Positions 8,953-17,637 are shown, counted from the first letter of the stretch. The stretch is DNA of 64,000 bases from DATKMK01 sp035541895 (GCA_035541895.1 DATKMK010000119.1:146099-210098); one strand, 5' to 3'. Program-made: numbers and translations. Notes: generated by a model from the letters alone, not told the origin.

Positions 8953-9666
8953 CTAGACTGACGGTGGAATGTGATCCAAATGTCGAATGCTCTTACCGCG
9001 GACCATGAACACCACCATTTCGGAAATGTTGGTGGAATGATCGGCAATGCGCTCGAGGTATTTAGCGATGAATAGCAGGCGGATCGCGCGCGTGATCGTC
9101 TGGGGCGACTCGATCATGTAGGAGCTGAGTTCTCGGAACAGTTGATTGGTCAGATCATCGATCGCGTCGTCGTCTCGGCACACCTTCAGTGCCAGGTCGA
9201 CATCCTCGCGGACGAACGCGTCGAGACTTTCGCGCAGCATCGTGCGGGCGATGTCCGCCATCCGCGGGATGTCGATCAACGGCTTGAGTTGCGGCTCCTG
9301 GTTGAGTTCCAGCGTCCGCTCGCAAATGTTGACCGCCATGTCGCCGATCCGCTCGATGTCGGTGGTAATCTTGAGCGCGGTGGTGATCAGGCGCAGGTCT
9401 TTCGCGGTCGGCTGATGCAGGGCGAGCAGACGCAAGCATAGATCGTCGATCTCGACGTCGAGGCGATTGACGGTGTGATCCGTCTCGATGGTCATGCGCG
9501 CCCTCTGGTCGTCGCGCTGGACCAACGCCGAGATGGCGTTGCCGATTTGCTTCTCGACCAATCCGCCCATTTCGAGGATCTTGACGTTGAGCTCTTGCAG
9601 CTCGGCGTCGTAGTGGCGATCGGTATGTTGTCGTGCTTCCACGCGTGCCTCCCCCGCCTCAGCCAA
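8953..9666 (-). CDS. phoU: Phosphate signalling protein PhoU
   Basis: A 237-residue protein made of two PhoU helical repeats. Each repeat carries the acidic motif region, ITTDIERIGDMAVNI in the first half and AKYLERIADHSTNI in the second. PhoU links the Pst transporter to PhoR and represses Pho signalling when phosphate is plentiful. Its start overlaps the pstB stop by eight bases; a GTG nine codons in (9642) is an alternative start. Confidence 0.95.
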   Translation of the reverse strand: MAEAGEARVEARQHTDRHYDAELQELNVKILEMGGLVEKQIGNAISALVQRDDQRARMTIETDHTVNRLDVEIDDLCLRLLALHQPTAKDLRLITTALKITTDIERIGDMAVNICERTLELNQEPQLKPLIDIPRMADIARTMLRESLDAFVREDVDLALKVCRDDDAIDDLTNQLFRELSSYMIESPQTITRAIRLLFIAKYLERIADHSTNISEMVVFMVRGKSIRHLDHIPPSV

Positions 9667-10420
9667 AGCGACCGGTGATGTAGTCTTCGGTCTCTTTCTT
9701 CTCCGGCGTCGTGAAAAGCTTCTCGGTCGAGCCGAATTCTACAAGCTCGCCGAGATACATGAAAGCGGTGAAGTCGGAGACGCGGGCCGCCTGCTGCATA
9801 CTGTGCGTCACGATCACGATGGTGTACTTTTCCTTCAGTTCGTGAATGAGGGCTTCGATTTTCGCCGTCGCGATCGGGTCGAGCGCCGAACACGGCTCGT
9901 CCATCAGCACCACTTCCGGCTCGACCGCCAACGCGCGCGCGATGCACAGGCGCTGCTGCTGGCCGCCGGAGATGCTCACCCCCGACGCGTGGAGAATGTC
10001 CTTGACCTCGTCCCACAACGCGGCTTGACGCAGGCTGCGTTCGGCGATCGCGGCCAGCTCGCTGCGTGACAGCCGCGCACGATTCAGCCGCAAGCCGGAC
10101 ACCGTGTTGTCGAAGATCGACATCGTCGGAAATGGATTCGGCCGCTGAAACACCATGCCGACCTTCGCGCGCACCTGCACCGGGTCGACCCCCGCGGCAT
10201 AAATGTCCTCGTTGTCGAGCAGGACCTGGCCTGCGACGCGCGCCCCCGGCACCACCTCGTGCATGCGATTCAGACAGCGAATGAACGTCGACTTGCCGCA
10301 CCCGGACGGACCGATGATGGCGGTTACCGCGCCGGTGGGCACGGCGAGGTTCAGATCTTTGACGGCGTGAAAGCCTCCGAACCAAGCGTTGAGGCCCGCT
10401 ACTTCCAATTTGTTGCTCAT
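9659..10420 (-). CDS. pstB: Phosphate ABC transporter ATP-binding protein PstB
   Basis: A 253-residue ABC ATPase energising high-affinity phosphate import. It contains Walker A (GPSGCGKST), the PstB-typical Q-loop region VFQRPNPFP, the signature SGGQQQR, Walker B (VVLMDEPCSALDP) and the H-loop (IVTHSMQQA). The start chosen at 10420 gives the family-standard N-terminus (MSNKLEVAGL); a longer open frame to 10747 lies inside pstA and is not credible. Confidence 0.95.
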   Translation of the reverse strand: MSNKLEVAGLNAWFGGFHAVKDLNLAVPTGAVTAIIGPSGCGKSTFIRCLNRMHEVVPGARVAGQVLLDNEDIYAAGVDPVQVRAKVGMVFQRPNPFPTMSIFDNTVSGLRLNRARLSRSELAAIAERSLRQAALWDEVKDILHASGVSISGGQQQRLCIARALAVEPEVVLMDEPCSALDPIATAKIEALIHELKEKYTIVIVTHSMQQAARVSDFTAFMYLGELVEFGSTEKLFTTPEKKETEDYITGRFG

Positions 10421-10431
10421 GCTATCCGGGC

Positions 10432-11274
10432 CTACACCGCGGATCGAAATTGGCCGCGCGTCATGAAGCGCACGGCGAGACTCGTGACGAAGATGAGACT
10501 GAGCAACACCAGCGCCCCCGCCCACGCTTGGCGATGCCAATCGTCGAACGGCGAGATCGCGTAGGTGTAGATTTGGACCGGCAGCGAGGCGATCGGACCA
10601 CCCAGCCCGTGATGCCAGAACTGATTGCCGAACGCCGTGAACAGCAGCGGGGCCGTCTCTCCGGCGATGCGGGCGATTGCGAGCATGGCGCCGGTGATGA
10701 TGCCACCGCGTGCGGTGCGCAGCATCACCCAAATGGTGGTGCGCCACGCCGGCACGCCGAGCGCGAGCGCCGCCTCGCGCAGCGAGCCCGGGACCAACCG
10801 CAGCATCTCTTCAGTGGTCCGTGCGACGATCGGCAGCATGATCACGGCGAGCGCAGCGCCACCCGCGTAGGCGGAGAAGCCGTGCATCGGCAGCACGATC
10901 AAGGTGTACGCGTAAATGCCGATCACGATCGAGGGAACTCCGTTCAGCACATCAGCGCAAAAGCGGACGAACCAGCCGAAGCGCGTATGACCGTACTCGG
11001 ACAAGTAGACGCCGGCGAAGATTCCGACCGGCAGGCCGAGCGTGCATGCGAGCGCGATCAAGGTGATCGTCCCGACGATGGCGTTGGCCATCCCGCCGCC
11101 CGATTCGCCCACGGGTTTGGGCAGTTGGGTGAAGAAACTCCAGTTCAACGAGGAGAGTCCCTTGGCCAACAGGTACCCGAAGATGAGCAGCAGTGGAACC
11201 AACACGGCCACGGTGCACAGAACCGCCGCGCTCTGGAGCAGCCAATTGACCAGCCGACGGCGTCGATAGTGCAT
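10432..11274 (-). CDS. pstA: Phosphate ABC transporter permease PstA
   Basis: A 280-residue inner-membrane permease with about six hydrophobic helices. The EAA-type loop that contacts the ATPase reads LREAALALGVPAWRT. The motif GVPSIVIGIYAY and the C-terminal ARIAGETAPLLFTAFG match PstA. The ATG at 11274 shares its first base with the pstC stop, so the two permease genes are probably translationally coupled. Confidence 0.94.
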   Translation of the reverse strand: MHYRRRRLVNWLLQSAAVLCTVAVLVPLLLIFGYLLAKGLSSLNWSFFTQLPKPVGESGGGMANAIVGTITLIALACTLGLPVGIFAGVYLSEYGHTRFGWFVRFCADVLNGVPSIVIGIYAYTLIVLPMHGFSAYAGGAALAVIMLPIVARTTEEMLRLVPGSLREAALALGVPAWRTTIWVMLRTARGGIITGAMLAIARIAGETAPLLFTAFGNQFWHHGLGGPIASLPVQIYTYAISPFDDWHRQAWAGALVLLSLIFVTSLAVRFMTRGQFRSAV

Positions 11275-12266
11275 CAGGCCATCTTCGCGGTGCCGGTGGC
11301 ACCGACGCTCCACACTAGCAAACGGGCCAGGACGTTGATCGTGATGGTGACAAGCAGGAGGACGAGCCCGATCTCGACCAGTGCCTGGACGTAGAGGTCA
11401 TAGGTCGCCTCGCTGAACTCATTGGCGATTACACTCGCCATTGTGCTGCCCGGTGCGAACAAGGACGCCGCGATCTCCGGTCGGTTGCCGATGACCATCG
11501 TCACCGCCATCGTTTCTCCAACCGCGCGGCCGAGTCCCAAGATGACGGCGCCTACCAAACCGGTACGGCCGTACGGCAGTACCGCGACCCGCATCATCTC
11601 CCAGCGCGTTGCGCCCAACGCCAAGGCGGCCTCCCGTTGCGCCGTCGGCACGGCGCGAAACACTTCGTGGGCGACCGATGTGATGTAGGGCACCGTCATT
11701 ACCGCCAGGATCATCGAGGCGGTCAGCATCCCGACTCCGTATTTCGGGCCTTGAAACAGGGGCAGAAAACCCAACGTCGCTTCGAGCGCCGGGGCGATCG
11801 CGTTGCGCACCCACGGCACCAACACGAAGATGCCCCACAAACCGAAGACGACGCTCGGGATGGTGGCGAGCAGTTCGACCAGGAACGAGACCGGCGCACG
11901 CAACCATGAGGGGGCCATTTCGCTCAGAAAGATCGCGGTCCCGATGCTCAACGGCACCGCCTGAAGCAATGCGAGGATGGACGAGACGATGGTGCCGTAA
12001 ATGAACGGGAGCGCGCCGAATTCCTTGGCGACGGGGTCCCACGCCGAACTGGTCAGAAATCCCCAACCAAATTGCCGAATCGACCCGGCGGATTCGAAGG
12101 TTAGGACGAGCCCAATCGATACGAACACCCCCACCAAGACCAGCGCCAGAAACGCCGTGAGCGATTTGAACAGGCGATCACCGAGATTGAGGCGCATGGA
12201 CGGAACGAGCGTACCGGAGACCGGCAACGTCAACTCGGCGCTCGGGTTCTTGATACCATTCACCAT
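11274..12266 (-). CDS. pstC: Phosphate ABC transporter permease PstC
   Basis: Inner-membrane permease partner of PstA. It has the EAA-type loop QREAALALGATRWEM, the ATIPSVVFGLWGIF segment and the GRAVGETMAVTMVIGN signature. The start is uncertain. ATG 12266 leaves only about nine bases after the transcription start predicted from the Pho-type promoter, while ATG 12197 (MRLNLGDRLFK) gives a more usual leader and an N-terminus closer to family length. Neither has a clear Shine-Dalgarno sequence. About 110 bases separate it from pstS, and that gap holds its own candidate PhoB site. Confidence 0.93.
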   Translation of the reverse strand: MVNGIKNPSAELTLPVSGTLVPSMRLNLGDRLFKSLTAFLALVLVGVFVSIGLVLTFESAGSIRQFGWGFLTSSAWDPVAKEFGALPFIYGTIVSSILALLQAVPLSIGTAIFLSEMAPSWLRAPVSFLVELLATIPSVVFGLWGIFVLVPWVRNAIAPALEATLGFLPLFQGPKYGVGMLTASMILAVMTVPYITSVAHEVFRAVPTAQREAALALGATRWEMMRVAVLPYGRTGLVGAVILGLGRAVGETMAVTMVIGNRPEIAASLFAPGSTMASVIANEFSEATYDLYVQALVEIGLVLLLVTITINVLARLLVWSVGATGTAKMA

Positions 12267-12281
12267 CGGCGGGTGAAGAGG

Positions 12282-12315
12282 TGTATAGCAACCGATTGTT
12301 ACAGGAGTATTACAG
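12282..12315 (-). promoter_or_regulatory. Candidate PhoB box and -10 upstream of pstC
   Basis: Read on the - strand, 12315-12298 is CTGTAAT-ACTC-CTGTAAC: two 7-bp half-sites with 4-bp spacing (11-bp period), close to the enterobacterial Pho box CTGTCAT-N4-CTGTCAT. Ten bases further on is TATACA (12287-12282), the position where a -10 element sits in Pho promoters that lack a -35. This would give the pstCAB-phoU-phoBR part its own phosphate-starvation promoter. Confidence 0.72.
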
Positions 12316-12379
12316 GCTGAGGGCGGGCGCACGGCGGGTGTTCCCGCGCCGCGCGCCCGGTCAACTTAGCCTGCGTCGG

Positions 12380-13405
12380 TCACGGCACCACGATGCGGCC
12401 GATTGCCTGTTGCTCCTTGGCTACGACTTCCTTGGGAAGCGGTGCGTAATGCAAGGCCGTGGCGTATTGCTGGCCATCCGCCACCATCCACTTCAGGAAG
12501 TCGACCAACTTCTTGGCTTTCTGCGCGTCCTTTTGCTTCTCATACACGAGGAGCCAGGTCATGCCGGAGATCGGATATGCGTCGGTACCGGGTGCGTTCG
12601 TAATCGAAACGCGGAAATCGTCGGGCATGTTCTGCGCCAACGCGGCGGCCGCGGCGGTCACCGATTCGAGCGAGGGGGTGACGAAACTGCCGGCTTGGTT
12701 TTGCACATCTGCGTACGGTAACTCGTTGGACACCGCGTAGATCAACTCGACGTAGCCGATCGAAAACGGCGTTTGCTTGATCAAGCCCGTCACGCCTTCG
12801 TTGCCCTTGCCCCCGAGACCGACCGGCCAACTCACCGCGGTCCCTTTGCCCACCTTGTTGTTCCAGCTCGTGCTTACCTTGCTGAGATAGTCGGTGAAAA
12901 TGAACGACGTGCCGCTACCGTCGGAGCGATGGACGACGATGATGTCGCGCGGGGGCAAGTTGACTCCGGGATTCGAGGCGGTCAGCGCGGGGTCGTTCCA
13001 CTTGGTGATCTTGCCGAGAAAGATACCGGCCAGCGCATCGGCGGTGAGTTTGAGGCCGCTGGCGACTCCCTCGATGTTGTAGGTCAACACCACGGCGCCC
13101 ATGACCGTCGGGAAATGCAAGATCTTTCCCGGTGCGGCCGAGAGTTGCTCGTCGCTCATCGGACCGTCGCTGGCGCCGAAGTCGACGGTCTGCTCGGTGA
13201 TCTGCTTGATGCCGCCGCCGCTGCCGATCGATTGATAGTTGAAGCGCACCGACGGATCGACTTGCGTGTAAACGCTGAACCATTTGGAGTACATCGGATA
13301 CGGGAAGGTTGCGCCGGCGCCATTGAGCTGTAACTGCGCGTGAGCCCGCCCGCTCAACGCTAGCGCCGCCATCGCGATCAGAACCGTCCGCATATTGCTC
13401 TTCAT
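12380..13405 (-). CDS. pstS: Periplasmic phosphate-binding protein PstS
   Basis: A 341-residue exported protein with a clear Sec signal peptide (about 23 residues, ending AHA-Q). It carries the PstS phosphate-contact segments NGAGATFPYPMY, SIGSGGGIKQI, DFGASDGPM and HRSDGSGTSFIFTDYL. It delivers phosphate to PstCAB. The start has a good purine-rich ribosome site (gggagagaa). It lies 32 bases after the porin gene, in the same operon. Confidence 0.96.
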   Translation of the reverse strand: MKSNMRTVLIAMAALALSGRAHAQLQLNGAGATFPYPMYSKWFSVYTQVDPSVRFNYQSIGSGGGIKQITEQTVDFGASDGPMSDEQLSAAPGKILHFPTVMGAVVLTYNIEGVASGLKLTADALAGIFLGKITKWNDPALTASNPGVNLPPRDIIVVHRSDGSGTSFIFTDYLSKVSTSWNNKVGKGTAVSWPVGLGGKGNEGVTGLIKQTPFSIGYVELIYAVSNELPYADVQNQAGSFVTPSLESVTAAAAALAQNMPDDFRVSITNAPGTDAYPISGMTWLLVYEKQKDAQKAKKLVDFLKWMVADGQQYATALHYAPLPKEVVAKEQQAIGRIVVP

Positions 13406-13437
13406 AGGCTTTCTCTCCCTCTGTTTGTCGGCCCGAG

Positions 13438-14892
13438 TTAGAACTTCAACACGGCGTCGAATTGCGTCCGCACCAGCGTCGAGTTGCCCGCGCGGCTGAG
13501 CGGTTGACCAACCGTTGTAGTGGCGTCGTCGCGATCGAGTGCGTTGATGAAGTGCGCCTTCGCGGTGAGTTGCAGATTCGGGAACAGTACGTAGTCCAAG
13601 CGGACGATGTGGGCGATGACGTTGCTACTGCCCTTTTGCGTTGCGCCGCTGCTCTGCAGCCGCAGATAGTCGATATCGCTGTACGAGAACAGCGACAGCA
13701 CCGCGTCCTTCTCGACCCAGCCGTAGGCGTAAGACAATCCCCAGTCGCCCTGATTCTTGAGGCTGTTGTGATACCAGTCTTTGCCGGCTTTGCCGATGCC
13801 GGCGCCGACGTAGAAGCCGGTGTTCTTGGTGTCGGCCTGTGTGTTGTACGCCAGATCGCCGAAGATCCCGGCGGGAATCCCGGCACGAAACGGATCGGCG
13901 AAATTCAACTCGGTGTTGGCGTTGACGATGTTGAAGCCGCTGGCGAAGCCCGTGATCTTCTGATGCCCCTTCACATCCTTGCCGCTCAGGTTCACGGTGT
14001 TGCTGTTGGCCAGCGAAGTGTTTTGGCTCGAATTGGCGGCGTACCCATTGGTGGGATCCGCGTTGCCGCTATACGGACTGAGGAACTTGGTGGCCACCGT
14101 GTTCAAGTCATTGTAGTTGTAGTCGGCAAAGGCGATCGTCCACTTCGTGGATTCGCTGAAGGCGGTGTCGGCGACGACCTGGCCGCCGACCATCCACGGA
14201 TCCCGCGCGTTGGAGATTTCGTCGACCACCCACTGGAACAGGTTAACCTTGAGACCGCGGACGAAGTGTTCGCGCTGGTCGACCAGATTGATCGTTTCGG
14301 TGCCGCCCTCGGGCGAGAGGTCGTCGTCCCACACGAGTTCGGAGGTGCGGTAGGCATTGACGCCGAACTTGCCCCCGGTGATCGAGAACCACCCCGGTTC
14401 CAAGCCGATGGTTTTGCCCGGCTTCAGCGTGATGTACGCCTGATCGAGGTTGATCGATTTACGCGTGAACGTGTTCGAGAAGCTTTGGTTGGTGGAGATC
14501 GGATCGTTCGAATCGCCGGTGGCCAAGCGAAAGCCTCCCGACACCTCGTCGCTTGGATTGATGTTCAAACCGATACGCGCACGGAAGCGTTCGCGGTTCC
14601 GCGCGTCCACGTCGTTCTCGTAGAAGCCTTCATCGCGGATGCGAATGTCGCCGAATGGAGTGATGGCGTCCAGCCACTTTGGAATTTTCGCGGTGATCGC
14701 ATCGCGTCGCGACTCGTCGGCTGCCGCCTTTTGCTTCTCCTCTTCCCGGGCTTGCTTGAGTTCGTCCTCGGTGATCAGTCCTTTCTTCAACAAGACGTCC
14801 CCGAGGTCTTTTGCCGCGCTCATGCGGGGTGTCCACAGCCCCGCGCCCACGAGCCCGGCGCACACCGCTGCCTTGAAGATTCCCTTCATCAT
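13438..14892 (-). CDS. Putative phosphate-regulated outer-membrane porin
   Basis: A 484-residue exported protein with a signal peptide ending near MSAA. After it comes a short helical segment (LLKKGLITEDELKQAREEE) and then alternating beta-strand-like sequence ending in an aromatic residue (DAVLKF), as in beta-barrels. It resembles the OprP/putative-porin class that carries anions across the outer membrane; selectivity cannot be read here. A strong ribosome site (aaggaggg) precedes ATG 14892. It is the first gene of the pst-pho operon and follows a candidate triple PhoB box, which supports a phosphate role. Confidence 0.82.
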   Translation of the reverse strand: MMKGIFKAAVCAGLVGAGLWTPRMSAAKDLGDVLLKKGLITEDELKQAREEEKQKAAADESRRDAITAKIPKWLDAITPFGDIRIRDEGFYENDVDARNRERFRARIGLNINPSDEVSGGFRLATGDSNDPISTNQSFSNTFTRKSINLDQAYITLKPGKTIGLEPGWFSITGGKFGVNAYRTSELVWDDDLSPEGGTETINLVDQREHFVRGLKVNLFQWVVDEISNARDPWMVGGQVVADTAFSESTKWTIAFADYNYNDLNTVATKFLSPYSGNADPTNGYAANSSQNTSLANSNTVNLSGKDVKGHQKITGFASGFNIVNANTELNFADPFRAGIPAGIFGDLAYNTQADTKNTGFYVGAGIGKAGKDWYHNSLKNQGDWGLSYAYGWVEKDAVLSLFSYSDIDYLRLQSSGATQKGSSNVIAHIVRLDYVLFPNLQLTAKAHFINALDRDDATTTVGQPLSRAGNSTLVRTQFDAVLKF

Positions 14893-14917
14893 TGCGTGCC
14901 CTCCTTAAGGGTCGTTT

Positions 14918-14937
14918 GCCGGGCCCCAATGCCCGGC
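14918..14937 (-). promoter_or_regulatory. Hairpin in porin leader
   Basis: A perfect 7-bp inverted repeat, gccgggc-cccaat-gcccggc, sits between the candidate PhoB box and the porin ribosome site. It could stabilise the leader RNA; there is no T-tract to make it a terminator. Confidence 0.4.
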
Positions 14938-15002
14938 GGTCTTCCCGGAATCGGGTGTCCCCCCCTTGGCGGGCACTTTTACTGGTTCGGCACTACCGGA
15001 GT

Positions 15003-15031
15003 ATGAAACTCATGTTACAATTCCGTGAAAC
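15003..15031 (-). promoter_or_regulatory. Candidate triple PhoB box upstream of porin-pst operon
   Basis: Read on the - strand, three 7-mers follow each other with exact 4-bp gaps: GTTTCAC-GGAA-TTGTAAC-ATGA-GTTTCAT (15031 to 15003). The 11-bp period and TnTCA(T/C)-like core match PhoB half-sites (4-5 of 7 positions each against CTGTCAT/C). It lies just after the exbD stop and about 110 bases before the porin start. No strong -10 is visible, so promoter details are uncertain. Confidence 0.6.
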
Positions 15032-15041
15032 CAGGCGACCT

Positions 15042-15488
15042 TCACTGTGGTGGTGGCGATTGCAGCGCCGACGTGAGCGTCGCAATCGTGACCGCGCCCC
15101 CCTCGCGCGCGCGATCCATCGCCTCGACCGCAAATCCGTAGGGTGCGGCGTCGTCCGCGTCGAAAAACAACACATGATCGTCGCGCGCGGCGAACATACG
15201 CCGGAGTCGGTCCGGGAGTTCCTCGAATGACACGGCCGCACCGTTCACCGTAATCGAGCGATCGGCGGCGACGCGCAGCACGAGTGGCGGCGTGGGATCG
15301 TTCGCCAACTCGTCCTTCTTGACCTCTTCTTTTTCTTGCCTCGGGGTGTGGACCCAAAATTTTTTGGTGAGCAGCGGCGTCATCACCATGAAAATGATGA
15401 GCAGTACCAACACGACGTCCACCAATGGGGTGACGTTCATCACCGGTACCGGCCCTTTGCCGGCGCTGGTGCCGACGGTCATGGCCAT
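15042..15488 (-). CDS. exbD: ExbD/TolR-family biopolymer transport protein (second copy)
   Basis: A 148-residue ExbD/TolR protein: a short cytoplasmic N-terminus with MNVTPLVDVVLVLLIIF, including the proton-path aspartate in the single transmembrane helix, then a periplasmic domain. It lies three bases after another exbD gene, so the motor may use two different ExbD subunits. Its periplasmic part differs from its neighbour, with a charged linker (EKEEVKKDE) after the helix. Confidence 0.92.
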   Translation of the reverse strand: MAMTVGTSAGKGPVPVMNVTPLVDVVLVLLIIFMVMTPLLTKKFWVHTPRQEKEEVKKDELANDPTPPLVLRVAADRSITVNGAAVSFEELPDRLRRMFAARDDHVLFFDADDAAPYGFAVEAMDRAREGGAVTIATLTSALQSPPPQ

Positions 15489-15491
15489 GAG

Positions 15492-15959
15492 CTATCCCCC
15501 TTGTTCGGCTGCTGATGACCGTTCGGGAGCCGGAGCGATCGGCGCCCCCGACTTGTGGCGCTCGCCGACGAGGAACGATACGCCTGGAAAGCCGATTTCC
15601 TGCGTGCGGGCCAAGATCGCACGGACGTCGCCGTAGGTCAGCTTCGAATCGGCCCGCAACACCAATCGGCGATATGGGTCGGCGGCGTGCTCGCCGGCCA
15701 GGAACTCAATGGCGCGATCGAGATCGTAGCGCTCGGCGCCGATGATGTACTCGCCCGCCTGCGCGATCGTCACTTTGAGCGGATCGCTCACCTTCACCTC
15801 GGGGTCCGGATTGAAGATCCCCGGCAACTCAACCTGTACGTCTTGATCCAGTCGCGGCACCACCACCATGAAGATGATGAGCAGCACGAGCACCACGTCG
15901 ACCAGCGGCGTGACGTTGATCTCGGGCTGGACGCCCGCCGTGAGCGGCGGGGTTCTCAC
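15492..15959 (-). CDS. exbD: ExbD/TolR-family biopolymer transport protein (first copy)
   Basis: A 155-residue ExbD/TolR protein with the same INVTPLVDVVLVLLIIF helix and a periplasmic domain of usual length. It starts four bases before the exbB stop (ATGA-type overlap) and is followed by the second exbD. With ExbB it forms the proton-driven motor that energises TonB. Confidence 0.93.
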   Translation of the reverse strand: MRTPPLTAGVQPEINVTPLVDVVLVLLIIFMVVVPRLDQDVQVELPGIFNPDPEVKVSDPLKVTIAQAGEYIIGAERYDLDRAIEFLAGEHAADPYRRLVLRADSKLTYGDVRAILARTQEIGFPGVSFLVGERHKSGAPIAPAPERSSAAEQGG

Positions 15960-16738
15960 GCCGCACCTTCTGCGTTGGCGACCGCGCTCAATGTCAGGCG
16001 CTGGTCGCGCTCGGTTGGGAGCGGTGGGTTGGCGACGCGGGTCTCGCGCTCGCTGCGGCGAGCGACCAATCGTTCCGCCCAGTCCTCGAGCAGATCGAGT
16101 AGATGGCCGGAGGCGTGATTGAGCATCAGTTCGTCCCGTGCAATTTGACCCGACAGATAGTTGAACGCCAGCACCGCCGGGATCGCAACCGCCAAGCCGA
16201 GTGCGGTTTCAATTAGCGCCTCGGAGATTCCGGCCGACACGCCGGACAGTCCACCGGAACCCGTCGACGCGATCCCCTGGAACGCCGTGATGATTCCCAG
16301 CACCGTGCCGAGCAAGCCGACGAACGGGGCCACCGAGCCGACCGTCGCCAATACCGCGAGGCCGCGTCGCAGATCGGTCCCGATCTCCTGCATGTAGCGC
16401 TCCATGTGGCGCACCGTGCGCTCGACCGGCGTCAAGCCGGTGACGTCGACGGTTTGTTCGGCGTGACGATAGGTCGCCAGCGCCGTATGCACCACACGCG
16501 GCAAGTGACCACGTTGATGCTTCTCAGCTTCCGCCAGCGCGGTGTCGAAGTCGCCACCATCCATCAAAGGCCCGGCGGTTGCCGCGAACGCGCGTGAGAT
16601 CGCGCGCGAGCGACGCATGGTCATGATGCGCTCCACGAATACCGTCAGGGAGGCGAGTCCCATGATCACCAGGATGGCGGCGACCACCATCGCCGGGACG
16701 CCCATGTGTTGAAAGATTTCTGTCAGGCTGAATTGCAT
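15956..16738 (-). CDS. exbB: MotA/TolQ/ExbB proton channel protein
   Basis: A 260-residue ExbB/TolQ-type protein with three hydrophobic helices: residues about 15-35, about 145-175 and about 185-215. The conserved channel segments are APFVGLLGTVLGIITAF and SEALIETALGLAVAIPAV. It assembles with ExbD and TonB in the inner membrane. Two exbD genes lie downstream and tonB 25 bases upstream, a compact operon. Confidence 0.94.
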   Translation of the reverse strand: MQFSLTEIFQHMGVPAMVVAAILVIMGLASLTVFVERIMTMRRSRAISRAFAATAGPLMDGGDFDTALAEAEKHQRGHLPRVVHTALATYRHAEQTVDVTGLTPVERTVRHMERYMQEIGTDLRRGLAVLATVGSVAPFVGLLGTVLGIITAFQGIASTGSGGLSGVSAGISEALIETALGLAVAIPAVLAFNYLSGQIARDELMLNHASGHLLDLLEDWAERLVARRSERETRVANPPLPTERDQRLTLSAVANAEGAA

Positions 16739-16763
16739 GCTCCGCTCCTTGTGTCGCTGCGGG

Positions 16764-17552
16764 TTAGGCGTTGAGCTTGAATGGAATCTGAATGATTCGG
16801 TACACCGTGATCGGTTGACCTTTGTAGCGAGCCGGTTCGTACGTCCACGTCTTCACTGCCTGGACGGCGGCGCTGACGAACGGCTCCTCGCCGCGCATGA
16901 CTTGCACGTCGGCGACGCGCCCGTCGGCCAAGATGACGACCTTCAAAATCACCGTGCCGGTTTTCCCGGCTGCACGCGCCTCTTGCGGATACGTGGGAAC
17001 CGCGTTGGACTTGGCCGGCATCGGCGGCACGGCATCTTCGGGCAGTGCGATGGCGCCGACCCGACCGCCGACCACTCCGTCCTTCGACCCACCTTCGAGT
17101 CCTGCAGGATCGCCTTCACCGGGTTCGCCGTACACCGCGATGCCCTTGTCTTGGCTCGGGTCAGCCTCCGGTGCGGCTTCCTTGGGCATCTCTTTCGGCG
17201 CCACCAACTCTTTGGGTGGTGGCGGCTTATCGAGCTTGCGCACCTTCATGTCTTTGGGAATGACTGGAGCGGCGGCCGGCGGCGGCTTGGGCTTGGCTTC
17301 AACCACCGGCGGGGGAGGCGGCGGAGGTTCGGGCTTGGCGATCTTTTCGACAAAGGTCACGTCGACCGGCCTTTCCTTCACCATTTCCTTGGTGCCGAAC
17401 CCGAGCAGAATCACAGCCGCGACGATGCCGGCATAGAGACCCGACGAGGTGAACAGCGCCGCTGCCCACGTGCGGGGGACTTGTTCAGTGCTCCCGTAGT
17501 GACTGAAACTGACGAAATCCTTTTCGACCGTTGATGCTGACTGGTGCCGCAT
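16764..17552 (-). CDS. tonB: TonB family energy-transducing protein
   Basis: A 262-residue TonB. One N-terminal transmembrane helix (about 35-55) is followed by a long Pro/Lys-rich periplasmic spacer (EPPPPPPPV, KPPPPKEL) and a C-terminal TonB domain (YPQEARAAGKTG, VKTWTYEPARYKGQP). It transmits energy from ExbBD to outer-membrane receptors; the nearest candidate is the receptor at 23224. ATG 17552 follows a G-rich stretch; an in-frame GTG/ATG at 17591 would add 13 residues. Confidence 0.93.
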   Translation of the reverse strand: MRHQSASTVEKDFVSFSHYGSTEQVPRTWAAALFTSSGLYAGIVAAVILLGFGTKEMVKERPVDVTFVEKIAKPEPPPPPPPVVEAKPKPPPAAAPVIPKDMKVRKLDKPPPPKELVAPKEMPKEAAPEADPSQDKGIAVYGEPGEGDPAGLEGGSKDGVVGGRVGAIALPEDAVPPMPAKSNAVPTYPQEARAAGKTGTVILKVVILADGRVADVQVMRGEEPFVSAAVQAVKTWTYEPARYKGQPITVYRIIQIPFKLNA

Positions 17553-17637
17553 GTCCCCCCAGATCGCGCGCGGGCTGGTGTTAGCACCCAACGGTTACGG
17601 TGTGGTGACCGGCGCGTGAAATGCGTACGTCTTCATC

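Noticed and set aside
13462..15006. 514-codon open frame on the + strand
   Set aside because: It is antisense to the porin gene, which has a signal peptide, ribosome site and operon context. Long shadow frames are expected at this GC content.
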